A stretch of 64,000 nt of DNA from Humulus lupulus (Eukaryota > Streptophyta > Magnoliopsida > Rosales > Cannabaceae): the NCBI RefSeq assembly GCF_963169125.1, contig NC_084802.1, forward strand, positions 37,098,607-37,162,606. The letters run 5' to 3'. Position numbers and translations under genes: made by a program. Below are positions 11,401-22,238 of the stretch, piece by piece. The notes under the pieces are model-generated. The model was not told the DNA's origin, did no database searches, and saw only the letters and a program-made list of their open reading frames with translations. Every line of letters begins with the position of its first letter. Within the stretch, counting starts at the first letter, position 1.

Positions 11401-14400
11401 CAATGCTTGGCACTCCACCACCTGAGGTACCCTCGATAATGCATCGGCAAGCTTGTTTTCAAGGCCCGGTCTATACTGTACCTGAAAATCATAACCCAAT
11501 AATTTCGTCAACCACTTTTGGTGCTCCGTTGCTACCATTCGCTGCTCAAGTAAGTAGCGTAAACTCCGTTGATCTATCCGAACAATAAATTGGCGGCCCA
11601 ACAAGTAAGGGCGCCATTTTTGTATAGCTAACACCATTGCCATGAGCTCCCGCTCATTTACTGATTTACAGCGAGCCCGAGGAGAAAGTGCTTTGCTGAA
11701 ATATGCTATAGGGCGCTGCCGTTGCATCAATACGGCCCCAAGGCCTGTACCCGAGGCGTCCGTTTCCACCACAAACAGGGCTGCGAAATTTGGCAGAGGC
11801 AAAACTGGGACTTCCCACATGGATCTCTTCAATGCTAGGAACGCGTCTTGTGCTTCCTTACTCCAGCCAAAAGCATCTTTCTTTAACTGGTCCGTTAACG
11901 GTCTTGCCAACTGCCCATAGCCTCTTACAAACTTCCTATAATAACTGGTAAGGCCGAGAAAACCCCTTAATTCTTTCAGATTTTTCGACGCTGGCCACCG
12001 TGACATTGCTGCCAGTTTCAGCGGGTCCACTGAAACTCCTTCCGCCGAGACAATGTGGCCCAAATATTCCAATTTGGACTGCGCAAACAAACACTTCTTT
12101 TTGTTGGCATAAAGTCGATGCTGGCTGAGGCGACTTAAGACTAAATCCAGGTGTTGTAAGTGAAGCTCCAGTGATGTGCTATAAATGAGTATATCGTCAA
12201 AAAAGACTAACACGAATTTTCTCAAAAACTCACGAAAGACGTCGTTCATCAAGGCTTGAAACGTGGCTGGAGCATTGGTTAGGCCGAACGGCATTACCAA
12301 AAATTCGTAGTGCCCCTCGTGTGTACGGAAAGCCGTCTTTTCTATATCTCTTGCTGCCACTCTTATTTGGTGATATCCGGATTTAAGGTCCAATTTCAAA
12401 AAGACCTTCGCCCCATATAGTTCATCTAATAACTCGTCTATCACTGGAATAGGGAATTTGTCAGCGACCGTCTTGCGGTTCAAGGCTCTATAATCAACAC
12501 AAAATCTCCCGCTGCCGTCTTTCTTTTTTACGAGGAGTACCGGGCTCGAAAAAGGGCTCGTGCTGGGCTGTACTATTCCTGCCTGTAACATTTCAGTCAA
12601 CAACTTCTCTATCTCATCCTTTTGTATCTGTGCGTATCGGTACTGTCTAACCGATATTGGACTCGACCCCTCCTTCATCGTGATATGGTGCTCATTAGAA
12701 TGCGGAGGAGGCAACCCTCTCGGCATGTGGATAACCGAATCATGCTTCTGTAAGATATCCTCAACTTCGGGCAACGTAGTTGTAGACAAGTTCTCGGTAT
12801 TGGCTGCCAATGCCCCAAACTGAATCCAGTATCCTTGTCCTTCTTGTTGAACCGAGTGAATCAAGGCTTTCAGGGAGATTTGTGATTTGCACAAACTGGG
12901 GTCCCCCTGTAATGTTACCCACGACCCCCCTACTTCGAATTTCATCACCATTGTTCGCCAGTTGACCTGCATATTGCCCAACGTTCTCAGCCATTGAATG
13001 CCCAAAATTGCATCAGCACCCCCCCAATTCCAAAGGCAAGAAGTCTGTAACCGCCCGTAACGAACCTAAATCCAGCTCCACATTCGTACAAATGCCTTCT
13101 GTACGCACTCGGCCTCCTGTTCCCAACAATACTCCGTAAGCGGTTGTTGTTGTAATCGGTAGATGAACCGCCTGAGCCAACTCCTTCGACACAAAATTAT
13201 GTGTGGCTCCACTATCAATGAGCACCGTTACTGGATGCTTGGCTATGGTGCCTGATATTTTCATTGTATGGGTTGATTTCCAACTAACGAATTCAGGGAC
13301 AGCATCGCCAATTGCTCCTCTTGCATTGTTTCGTCACCGGATTCTGGGCTGGACGGGGCCGATTCTTGACTTTCAGATCCTTCTAAGTCATCGGCAACCA
13401 ACATGACATGGAGTGCCTTCTGTTCGTACACATGCCCTCTGTGAAACTTCTTATCACAACGAAAACAAACTCCACGATTCTTCTTGTCTAGATATTCGGC
13501 TTCCGTCAATCGTCGCATGATCGGGGGGTTCGTTTGGGTTCCCGTTGTATGCCCTGTACTCGCCTTTGGTTGGTTAGAGTCGCCGAAGAAGATGGTGTGC
13601 GAACTCCTCGTCGAAGAGGGCTGGGGTGTGAACCTTGGTATCACGATTGGGCTCGGGGCAGCCCTAGCCATACCCCCTTTTTGGTGAAAGCCCAATCCAG
13701 TCAAATGATGACCCTCTTCAATCCTTTGGGCCATTTCCATGATGTGGGCCAGGCCCGATGGCTGCAGCACGTGTAAAGGGCCCTTGATCTCCTCTTTCAA
13801 TCCCTTGATGAAACAGTCCTCCAGAACGTGTTCTGGAACTCCGACCACCCTCGACGCCAGTGCTTCCCACTGAATCCGGTAAGCCCTCACCGTCGTCTCC
13901 TGCTTGGCGGATAACAGCTCCTCCGTCGCCGACCCCACTGGAACCGACCGGAATCGCACCATCAGCAAATGTTTCAACAGAGCCCATGAAGTGATTGGGC
14001 GCCTGGAATGTTCCCACTGGAACCACGTGAGTGCATCCCCTTCCAACCCGATAATCACCGCCTCCAACATGTGAGCTTCTGTGAGACGATTCAACAGGAA
14101 GTAATGCTCCACGCGAAATACCCAGCCATCTGGGTTCTCACCCGAGAACAAGGGTAGTTCCATCCGCGGTGGCCTGAAATCCCGAGCTGTGTGTGGCTCC
14201 AATGGCGGTGTCGGATAGCTCGATGAAGGTGCCGGTGGTGAAGGCGTCGCCGACGGAGGACCCATCGGTTGATGCGATGACGAACTGTCTCCTTCAACTT
14301 CCTTCCCATGTCGATCCTCCGCCGCACTCATACCAACAGCTCCCATACGATTGGAAGATTGCAACAGCCGAGTGATATGGGTAATCAAGTACTCTACCTT

Positions 14401-17085
14401 CTTCTCCAGTTCTGGGATCCGCTGTGTATCAGCACATAATGCTTCCAATTCTTGCGGAAAGTGCTGCACCTGTGCTCGAATTTCCGACACCTTCTGCCGA
14501 AACTCCGATTGAACTTCCTCGATCTTCTCCTCCACCATTTCTATTTGAAAATTCGACTTAGGTCCCACAGTGGATCTGGGCTCTGATACCACTTGGTATG
14601 ATAATGCTAGAATTAAGAGTAAGGAATTTAGTAACCAAGCTCAATAATGCTCCTCAACAGCCTTTTCATTGAAAATACCCAGAATTCGAGACCTGGGTTC
14701 TCTCCAAATACAATCTGATTTCTCAGTAAAGGAATGCACACTTTGCTCTACTTCTCTCCTCTATTTATACTAAGGCTTATCAATTCTACCGTGTTCCCCT
14801 TACACAATACAAATCCCCTTCTAACTAACTCTCCTCACTCCTACTCTCTGCTGACCTGTCATTCTTTCTGCCCTTAGCCCTCCTAGCATAGACATACGTC
14901 AATGATGGTCTAACAGAATCGAACCTGGGGCCATGTGCCTACCCTTACCGCTAGGCCAACCCCTTGGGGTTTGTTCGAGAGAAATATATTGAATTGTCTT
15001 GCCCGACAAGAAAAAGAATAGTGATCTTTTACATCGATACAAAATATGTTTATTTCATTATACTGTTCCATGGTGCATTTCAGTTTTACAAGGTAGTTTT
15101 CAAGTAACATTGGTTGACTGGTAAGAACATACATTCACACTAGTGTACTACAATTGTTCAAACCCAAATATACAAGGATCACTATTATTTTAGAAAATGA
15201 TAAGAGGTCTCGTGATTATCTTAAATCAAAAGCTAGAACCATCAAATCAATTGACAAGAAAATGGATCAGCACTTTTTGTCTTGAGCAATCTAATATTAG
15301 TTTAGTCCAATCATTGGAGAGAGCAAAACTTTGGTCCAGCCCAACAACCAGATTACAATAAACTTCTTGCCCTCTGACAAATTACCTTTTCCCAAGATCA
15401 AAGTTTTGAAAAACTATATTCCATAAATTGCAAGATTGCCCAGCACTAAGAAACATCGTAATATCACAACCCATACCCCCTATGCTGTACACAATAAGTC
15501 AGGCATATCAGATAGTATTAATTAAGAAATACCTGATTTTCCCTCCCATCTTTTAAGGTTTTGTCACTTTTCTGGGCGTTCTATTGAACAAGCTAGTAAA
15601 ATACAATACCAGTATCTATACCTCTAATTCACCTGCTGCTAAACTTCTTCTTCAATTTCTTTTTTTTTAATAAGAAACAGTTATTAATTAGTCCTAGCTG
15701 GGGTTCGAATCCCAAACCCATTACGCACACACATATCCAACCACTTGAACTAGCCTCAAGTGGCATTGTCCGGTAAAACATTGATCATCAAGAATTTGAA
15801 AATTTCACATTTTCCTGTTTTTTCTTTTTTATTCAGAAGTACTTATGTATACATCTTTGTCAATGAGTTGATGTAAAAGAATGATTAAACGTTTGCAACT
15901 CATTAAGGAACTTTATTCTGTAACATTCCCCACCCTAAAGATGACCACTTTGCACCTCAGCAGAATAACAAACACATATGCTGAATACAGATTCGCATTA
16001 ACATACATTCAGGTAAATAAATTGATAAAATCTATAAGCATGAGTACAATGTAGATATTAGCAATCTGAAAAGATGTCATGCCTGTAGTTCAATATAACA
16101 TCAGTACAAGCCTTATTCTATCAGAACAGAAATTATGCATATCCACCCAAGGAAAAAAAAAAAACTCAAAACAATACAGCTTCTTTCTTGATATCCAGTT
16201 TTTCAAGGGTCTCCAAATGACAACAGAGTAAATGATCAGTTCCGCACAATGTGATATTTAACATTATCAGGACCACATTCCAATATCACCACATTTACTC
16301 CCTACTTCTGGCATGAACTAATGACTAATGAGATCGGCACTTCTGTTTTATTTCTTTGAATACTAATTTAGCAGAAACCCATTTGTTAAATTATCAAATA
16401 GTTTACTTTTTTATTGAAAAATAGCCATTTGGACCAAATGTCAGCCTCAATTTCTCCATAAGTTTCAAACGGTCTCATACAGATTCTAAGTTGATCTAGC
16501 AGTCGTTAATGTACATCACCCAGCAGAAAGCATCAATATCTCATCAGATCACACAACACTCATGAATATACTTCATAAGGTCTCATGTTTCTGAGCTTTC
16601 TAAGCACAAAAACATGACAAACCATTCAATCTGCAGTTAAATTCCCTAATACTAAAAACCCACAAATATTACTACTGAAAGCTAATTAAAAGTCCAAGCA
16701 CTCCCCAACAAGAAATATATGTAATAAAGTAAGAGAGGTAAATTACATACCTCCACTCGCCTTCTTCGTAGGGAGAGTAATCAATGTCTTCTTTCCTAAC
16801 ACAATTGAACATCAAAGCAGCCAAAGACGCGAAAATGCCTACAAAAACCACCCATATCAATCACAGACCCAATCAAAACCCTAAGACCTAACACCGCATA
16901 TATATAGCAAATAATAGGGGGGGGCAGAGAGTTGGAAAGGAAGCAGTCGAACCAGGGAGATAGTGGAGGAAGGAAACCTTGACGGAGCTGCAAACAACGG
17001 CGTCGATCCAAAACCACCAACCGGCCCCGAAGATAGCCCCAGATACACCTGGACCGAAAATTGCCCAGAGCTCCACCAAATCCAT
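8439..17085 (-). CDS. TMEM50-family membrane protein, four exons
   Basis: The only clear host gene. Exons on the minus strand: 17085-16953, 16838-16751, 9502-9350 and 8472-8439, all with GT-AG introns and matching phases. Together they make 408 bases, a 135-residue protein plus TAA. It starts [20 protein letters not shown] and ends [10 protein letters not shown], matching the small plant TMEM50 proteins in length and pattern. Several hydrophobic segments suit a polytopic membrane protein: about 8-30, 40-56, 76-97 and 110-130. The family is eukaryotic and its exact role is unsettled; animal TMEM50A and TMEM50B are endomembrane proteins. The middle holds the conserved [19 protein letters not shown] block. 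Intron 2 is 7,248 bp because of transposon insertions; intron 3 is 877 bp. No break is seen in the exons, so the gene is probably active. Expression is not proven by sequence alone. Confidence 0.93.
9860..10181 (-). repeat. Reina-type element, 3' LTR
   Basis: 322 bp; TGTTAGACC at the sense start and ATACCA at the sense end. A TATA-like ATAAATAG lies near 10027-10034 on the minus strand. The purine-rich tract directly upstream in the sense strand (10182-10195, GGGTCGGGGGTAAT) is the likely plus-strand primer. Confidence 0.92.
10091..11212 (-). pseudogene. Reina-type integrase and chromodomain, broken
   Basis: Starts with the zinc-binding end of integrase ([28 protein letters not shown]), then the core with DFIEGLP, SDRDKIF and the YHPQTDG block. 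An in-frame TAG at 10709-10711 stands where Gln is expected. After IRLEGSQ about 70 residues of the usual C-terminal domain are missing, and the frame resumes at [10 protein letters not shown]. The last part ([17 protein letters not shown]) is chromodomain-like; such domains guide insertion toward heterochromatin. The frame ends inside the LTR. Confidence 0.85.
11149..13264 (-). pseudogene. Reina-type protease, reverse transcriptase, RNase H
   Basis: The protease part (13264-13013) holds the active-site [10 protein letters not shown]. The frame then shifts in a run of seven G (about 13015-13022 on the minus strand), where six would keep the frame. From 13005 the frame gives the reverse transcriptase ([29 protein letters not shown], catalytic FFDD) and then RNase H ([14 protein letters not shown]). 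A second frameshift near 11205 separates it from integrase. Apart from these shifts the domains are complete. Confidence 0.88.
13261..14592 (-). CDS. Reina-type Gag
   Basis: About 443 residues open from the primer-site side, forming the capsid that packages element RNA. The retrotransposon gag core is visible in the middle ([24 protein letters not shown], then [13 protein letters not shown]). Near the end the zinc knuckle reads [14 protein letters not shown]: the last zinc ligand, normally Cys, is Tyr, and RNA binding is probably weakened. The true start is uncertain because the frame is open almost to the primer site. It overlaps the protease frame by a few bases. Confidence 0.85.
   Translation of the reverse strand: MVSEPRSTVGPKSNFQIEMVEEKIEEVQSEFRQKVSEIRAQVQHFPQELEALCADTQRIPELEKKVEYLITHITRLLQSSNRMGAVGMSAAEDRHGKEVEGDSSSSHQPMGPPSATPSPPAPSSSYPTPPLEPHTARDFRPPRMELPLFSGENPDGWVFRVEHYFLLNRLTEAHMLEAVIIGLEGDALTWFQWEHSRRPITSWALLKHLLMVRFRSVPVGSATEELLSAKQETTVRAYRIQWEALASRVVGVPEHVLEDCFIKGLKEEIKGPLHVLQPSGLAHIMEMAQRIEEGHHLTGLGFHQKGGMARAAPSPIVIPRFTPQPSSTRSSHTIFFGDSNQPKASTGHTTGTQTNPPIMRRLTEAEYLDKKNRGVCFRCDKKFHRGHVYEQKALHVMLVADDLEGSESQESAPSSPESGDETMQEEQLAMLSLNSLVGNQPIQ
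14594..14915 (-). repeat. Reina-type element, 5' LTR and primer site
   Basis: 322 bp, same length as the 3' copy. Two bases inside it, on the minus strand at 14591-14580, is TGGTATCAGAGC, the standard primer binding site complementary to the 3' end of plant initiator tRNA-Met. Confidence 0.92.
15660..15780 (-). mobile_element. Candidate second tRNA-derived SINE
   Basis: On the minus strand an A-box-like TAGTTCAAGTGG is followed about 35 bp later by GGGATTCGAACCCC, similar to a pol III B box, and then by a tract ending in many A. No matching target duplication was found by eye, so the ends are approximate. Confidence 0.5.
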
Positions 17086-17579
17086 CTAGGGCCGCTTCGT
17101 TTGGCAGAAAATCTTCTTCTTAATTAGACTGTAAGGGTCGTGATAGACCTGACGTGATTTCTCAGACTCCTGACCTGACTTCCTTCCCTTCTCTCTCAAT
17201 TTTCGATTTACTCGTGGATCATTACTATACACAATATAATACAATACACATACATGAAGGAAAAAAAAAAAATCCTATCAATTAAATAATAATAATAATG
17301 AATCAAAACTTTATTCTAGTAAAACTTGCATAAATGAATATTTGATAAATTAATATAGATATGGGCTAAATTATGTTATTTTAGCAATGATTTTATATAT
17401 ATATATATATATATTTATAGAAATCCCTCAAGTATGTTATGTCTATTATAAAATGAGGACATTCTTCTCATCAAACTTAACATATTTTATAAGAAAGATT
17501 TAATTTTTTTAATAGTCTAGATATGATGCTAGATCTATAGGTATATGCGTCATTTTATTTAAAGAAAAAATGTAGGTTT
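17086..17579. other. Upstream region of the TMEM50-family gene
   Basis: Should hold the promoter and 5' leader of the minus-strand gene starting at 17085. Pyrimidine-rich sequence near 17190-17210 suits a leader. An (AT)n microsatellite lies at about 17393-17414. No firm TATA box could be assigned. Confidence 0.5.
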
Positions 17580-19149
17580 TACTACAACAAAAAGGGTCTA
17601 TAGCATTGTATTCTAGCGTCAGTTCAAAGGATAAATTGTCGCTATTGACCTTGACTAGACAACAATGTTAGTTCCTAACAAACATTTTTGTCAACAAACG
17701 TCGATTATACTACTGATGTCGTTAACTAAGGTCATTAGCGCATGTTGAAACACTTTGAAGTGAATGCGGCAAATTCATTTAAATAAATTTGCATTTGCTT
17801 GTGGAACACATAGTAAGTTAACAAGCTATATTAATATATATATATATACATATACATAACTAAAGTTTGTTATACAAGCTTACATCTTATATAAATTTGT
17901 TTGGGTATTTGTAGTCGCCACTAAATGCTTGTACTTATTCAGCCTTCCACCCATTTGGTAGCGTTTTCGGATCCTTTGAATCATTGTATTCGCTAAGAGA
18001 CCAAGCAGTGTATTGACACATAAGTTATATGAGTTTTTATCTTAATTAGTTTAACAATTTATAATATTAACTAATTTAGGTCAACTTTATATGATACCTT
18101 GGATTTGTATGAGCTACAGAAAGGACAACCTACTAAGAGAGGAAAAATTTGTCATCCTAAGGTAATAAATTTGTAATTATAATTTAGCAATCGTCAAATT
18201 ATCTAAATATATAAATTAATGTGTATTTTGTTATGTTTAATAGTGTCGACAGTTGGACGATGACGTCCAATGTGGGTTTTACATAATGAAGTTCGCAAGA
18301 GACTTCATTTCAGAGCCTATCCCAAGAAATCACTTGACATGTCACGTAAGTATTAATCATTTGATTAGTTATTATATATTTTATTACACTTTTATTATAA
18401 AAAAAATATGATTGATTTATTCTAACTAATGGTTTGAATTGATTTGTAGTTCTTAAGCACAATGTCATACACAATTAAAGAAATCAATGTTGTACGAGAT
18501 GAATGGCTTAGTCACTTATAACTCATCTCAGTGTTTGATGAAAACTACGTCCATATCGATCGAGTATCAATATAATTTTTGAAATCATATATCAATCTTC
18601 AGTGTAGATTGTTACTAACTTTCTTTTTTGTCTAAACAATGGTTAAATTAGTTTTTTATTTAATTTTGGAAACAATTTGTTAGAAACTTAGTCATTGTTT
18701 CGCATATTTTTTTTAATCATATATCTCAATTATTGTATAGTTCTCTATACTTAGGAAATATTTTGTTAACATTAAAAACTTATTCATTGTATAGTTTCCT
18801 ACACTTCAATGTGTCATTTTTATATGCATTTGTTGTTTTTGTTTCGATATTTTGGAAAAGTGGGGGAAATTTGCAGAAACAGCTGCAAAATACCATTTTG
18901 ACACTTCTGCGGTATTAAACCATCGCAATTGAGCCTCGAGGACAGTCCTAGGTGTCAGATACAAATCGTCATATTTTGACATCAAAAGCATCGATTATAG
19001 ATCGTCATTTGTGCTCAAATGCATCGGTATGTAATCGACGCTTCTGAAAGATCAAACGCAACAACCAAATAGGTGTTGGTTTGTAAATTGACACAATTGA
19101 CTATAGCTTCGATTCTACACCGACGCTTATTGACATATTTTTAGTAGTG
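17580..19149 (+). mobile_element. Degenerate CACTA-type DNA transposon
   Basis: The left end reads TACTACAACAAAAAGGGTC, with T in place of the first C. The right end, reverse complemented, reads CACTACTAAAAATATGTC. A 3-bp duplication TTT flanks it (17577-17579 and 19150-19152), the right length for CACTA but weak in AT-rich DNA. Short GCGTC/GACGC and ATCGA motifs repeat near both ends, as subterminal repeats do. At 1,570 bp with no transposase it is non-autonomous. A Ulp1 protease remnant lies inside. Confidence 0.7.
18078..18517 (+). pseudogene. Ulp1-like cysteine protease remnant
   Basis: Three small exon-like pieces: about 18078-18161 (DTLDLYELQKGQPTKRGK), 18244-18345 and 18449-18517 (ending VRDEWLSHL and stop). 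The middle piece holds QLDDDVQCGFYIMKF, the Gln and Cys of the C48 (Ulp1/SENP) active site. Such domains are carried by plant CACTA and Mutator elements. Only the C-terminal part is present and the catalytic His is missing, so it is not a working protease. Confidence 0.65.
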
Positions 19150-19733
19150 TTTACATCACTTCGTTCAAGTGAGAGTTTAATCTAGCTAGCAAGTTAACTT
19201 GTAGGATGAGATATGAGCGTCAATAAGTTACAAGGTTGGTTAGGTTGTGATGTGCTTGTGTTTAGTTGTGTTCACATGGACGTATGCTCGTGTGATGCCA
19301 TTCATGTGACCTCGAGAGATGTTGAAACATTATTTGTTTTTATATTCTATATCCATTATATATAAAAAATTAACGGGTTTTGCAATTATTAAAGAATAAT
19401 ACAAATATATTCGATCACCTACAATTTTAAAGAGAATATTTTATTTGAATTTAAATTGTATCCCTTATTTGAATTTGAATTTGAATTGTATTTGATTATT
19501 GAAGTTGTAACAAATGAGAACTATCTCACTTTTAAAGGAAGGCTAGTTGCAATCATTTTCTTATAAATTGGTGTGGAATTAGTTTGTAAATTATAACATA
19601 ATTTTGGTACTCTTATTCTACCAAATTGTAATCAGATTTCGAACTTGTAAGAAAACTCATTTGAATTTGGTTCTAGTGATTTTTATGAGTTTTTTTAGAA
19701 ATAAAAATGACTTATGAACGAGGCTTCATTTAT
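19150..19733. other. AT-rich non-coding DNA
   Basis: No gene or repeat structure recognised, except short GAATTTGAATTTGAATT-like direct repeats near 19470. Confidence 0.5.
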
Positions 19734-20750
19734 TGGTAACATGCTTACCATGTGCGCAGCGGAATGCACGGGGTGATGAGCCCAAGAGATTTCAAAAAAT
19801 TTATTTAATCAAAATAAATACAAAAAAGAAGAATATACCAGTTGAATTATATCAAGAGTCATTGTATTCTTTTAGTATTTAATTAACGAACATCTAATCC
19901 AAGCAATCAGCAAATACTCAGACCATGATCTTCCAAAATGTTCTACACATCTCAAGACGTGTGTGGGCACGCCGAGTAACACTGTGAATATTTAGTGATT
20001 CACAAGATGTACTCAACACATAAGATCTTGAAATTAGGTCTGAGATTGCTTTTCAAACTTAGAGAAAAGATACGATATATTTTCTCTATCTGTCTGTCTG
20101 TGAAAAACTGAGAAAACTTAACCACTAAGTCTCTTTTTTTTTTAAAAAACTCTAGAAAACTCTTTTTTCTATTTAATTGTTTTAATAATTGAATTAAATT
20201 CAAAATTTAAAAATTAAATAATTATAATTATAATTATTAAATTAATTAAATAAATAAAATATTACAGATTGAGTCTTGGGACTCTGTTACACGCGTGTGA
20301 CACATGTCATTTTAAGACATGTGTCTTAACCATTTTATTTATTTATTTAATAATCTATTTATTCAAAAAATGATAAAATATCTAAAAACTGATAATCAAC
20401 TTTATCAGATTAATATTTTAATTATCTGAATAAATTTCTTAACCAATTCAAATCCAATTTGAATTATCAAATTTATTTTTCACATTTTTAAATAAAGAAA
20501 AGCTAATCAATTCAAAAATAATTATTTTTATTATTTATTAATTTCAAAAATTATAATTACTATTTAATAATAATTTCAAAAATTATAATTAATTATTTAA
20601 TTAATTAATTTTAAAAATTAATAATTAATTAATCTCTATTAGATATTTGCCCTGAAGAATAAATTCTTCCAAATATGTCATTTCACTGATTAATCTTGGT
20701 TTCAACTCTTACATTGAACAATGTTGATAGAGCCACATCGGGGACCTATG
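19734..20750 (-). mobile_element. Truncated long LTR, relative of element H
   Basis: Read on the minus strand this resembles the second half of the LTR at 59524-61898. Shared phrases include GATAGAGCC with CCCCACA-type flank, the CTGAAGAATAAATTC block, the GTGCCCACACAC block and CCGCTGCG near the end. The end reads CATGTTACCA. Short palindromes are present (TTACACGCGTGTGA; CACATGTC...GACATGTG). Element A2 begins directly at 20751, so A2 probably cut this LTR and the rest is outside the window or lost. Confidence 0.65.
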
Positions 20751-21590
20751 TGTTGGGGGAGAGTGAGATCATACCACCACAATAACTAGAATCTACACAA
20801 AATTATGATTGATAGAGACCAAAGAAAGATTGAGAAAGAAGATGCAAACCCTAGTGTTGGAACACAATTCTTCAACTTTGATGATGCTTCAAAACCTTTG
20901 TTGAATCCATCACTTTAAACTTCTTCTTCTTCTTGAATGGAAAAACACAACCAAAGGCTTATACATGATTTTTATCACTGTCCTAATTCTCTATTTCCTA
21001 GCCCATCATAGATGCTTAAGGCTTTTTCTAAGAGGTTGGGATTGAGCAAGCCTTAAACTCACAAAGTCAAGCACTTTCTTCATGAGTTTCCTGGAGAAAA
21101 TTTGAGATTCTTGAAAGCTAAAGAGAGAGGTTTGAGAGATTTGAGAGAGTGATCAAGTCTTCTAAAACTCTACGAGGACCCTTTTATAGTGTAGACACCG
21201 TCATTAGGTCTAACCAATAGGATTTGAGCTAAAGAACTCGTCATTTGGAACTTAAAACATGTGTTTGTACGGACACGTCAGGCAACGCGTCGCCTGCTAG
21301 GGCTTTTCTAGCCCATTGCATCCAGGCGATGCAACGCCCCCTAAGAGGTGATGCATCGCCACCTTCTCTGACTTGTAACCCCTCCAATGGGCCTAAAATT
21401 GCTCCAAATGCTACCAAATATTTTGGGGATCCTTAGATACCTTCATGTATCACTTTGGACCCAAAAACACAATTTTAAAGTGCCTACAATTGAAACTCGA
21501 TTTCACATCTACACTATGTGAAATTCACTAAGTGTTTTATACCTAGCTTGCATAACAACACTTATCATTTGTATTTAACTAATCATAGCA
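20751..21590 (-). repeat. Copia A2, 3' LTR
   Basis: Begins TGTTGGGGGAG and ends ATCATAGCA in the plus direction, about 840 bp. On the sense (minus) strand a TATA-like box (TATAAAAG) lies at about 21189-21182. Upstream in the sense direction are three 14-bp palindrome-like sites: 21281-21294, 21325-21338 and 21347-21360 (for example GGTGATGCATCGCC). Confidence 0.8.
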
Positions 21591-22238
21591 TTCCCCCACT
21601 TGGCTAAATACAAACCTCAACTTCTAGCTCAAACAATTTTGATGCCTAAATTAAAGTGTTTTTCGACTTCAACTTTACCTTACTGAAAATACCACAAAGT
21701 CTTATCGAAATCATTGGTAGCTTAAAAGCTTGAAACAAGTATTCCTTATGATAAAACCAGTGATACCTCACACACCTCCACTAGATCTTTTGTTTTCCCA
21801 CTTTCTCGCTTGGCACTCATATCGCCATGTGTTCATCCCTTCATGAACTTTCTAGGGGGAAACTCCAACTCTCACGAAAGGTGGCACAACCTCTAAGTTC
21901 ACATAGGTGAAGTTATTACAACTTCTTTGCTACCTTTAGAGATGCTAGTTGCACTCAACTGACCTTCATTAAAATCTCTAGGCTTAACCCTTACGCGGTT
22001 GCAACCAACACTAACCATCTTGGATGGAACTCAAAAAATTTTAGTGTTGAAACCATTCATTTATCAATGACTTGTTCTTACCCATTGAACTATTTCCCTT
22101 GATGTTAACAAGTTTGGAGATGGGTTTCCATCATTGGTGAACATTTTATTCTAGGAGTTTCAGTCTCATCCTTTTTGAAGTGGAACTTACTAACCTTTTC
22201 ACAAGTGGCTTTGTAAATGGATCCCCTAAGTTCTCACT
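21591..22238 (-). pseudogene. Copia A2, 3' non-coding part and RNase H end
   Basis: Homologous to A1 28111-28750: the non-coding stretch between LTR and polymerase stop, then the last codons of RNase H. Many differences and no open frame. It is cut at 22238 by solo LTR F. Confidence 0.75.

Larger units (their letters stand above)
9860..14915 (-). mobile_element. Ty3/gypsy chromovirus, probably Reina type
   Basis: A 5,056-bp LTR retrotransposon read on the minus strand. Its two 322-bp LTRs start TG and end CA and differ at about 8 sites (2.5%). A perfect 5-bp target duplication GAATC lies at 9855-9859 and 14916-14920. Gene order is gag, protease, reverse transcriptase, RNase H, integrase, then a chromodomain-like end, which defines gypsy chromoviruses. 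Short total length and short LTRs fit the Reina clade. The coding region has two frameshifts, one nonsense codon and an internal deletion, so it cannot move by itself. Confidence 0.93.
9763..14972 (-). mobile_element. tRNA-derived SINE, split by a gypsy element
   Basis: The SINE body is 14972-14916 plus 9859-9763 on the minus strand, about 154 bp without the insert. It has a pol III A-box-like block (GGCCTAGCGGTAAGGG) and a B box (GGTTCGATTCC), both tRNA-derived. A 17-bp target duplication with one mismatch flanks it (9746-9762 and 14973-14989, GTTCRAGAGAAATATAT). The gypsy element 9860-14915 sits inside the B box. This resembles Au-type plant SINEs; the subfamily is not certain. Confidence 0.75.
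9503..16750 (-). other. Intron 2 of the TMEM50-family gene (7.2 kb)
   Basis: Bounded by donor GTATGT (from 16750) and acceptor CAG (9505-9503). Without the 5,056-bp gypsy element and its duplication it would be about 2.2 kb. It contains a SINE split by that gypsy element, a second candidate SINE near 15.66-15.78 kb, and otherwise AT-rich intron sequence (9503-9745, 14990-15655, 15785-16750) with no further gene seen. Confidence 0.9.

Noticed and set aside
14916..14972. Possible tRNA gene because of A-box and B-box-like sequences
   Set aside because: It lacks a tRNA cloverleaf, and flanking duplications show it is a SINE.
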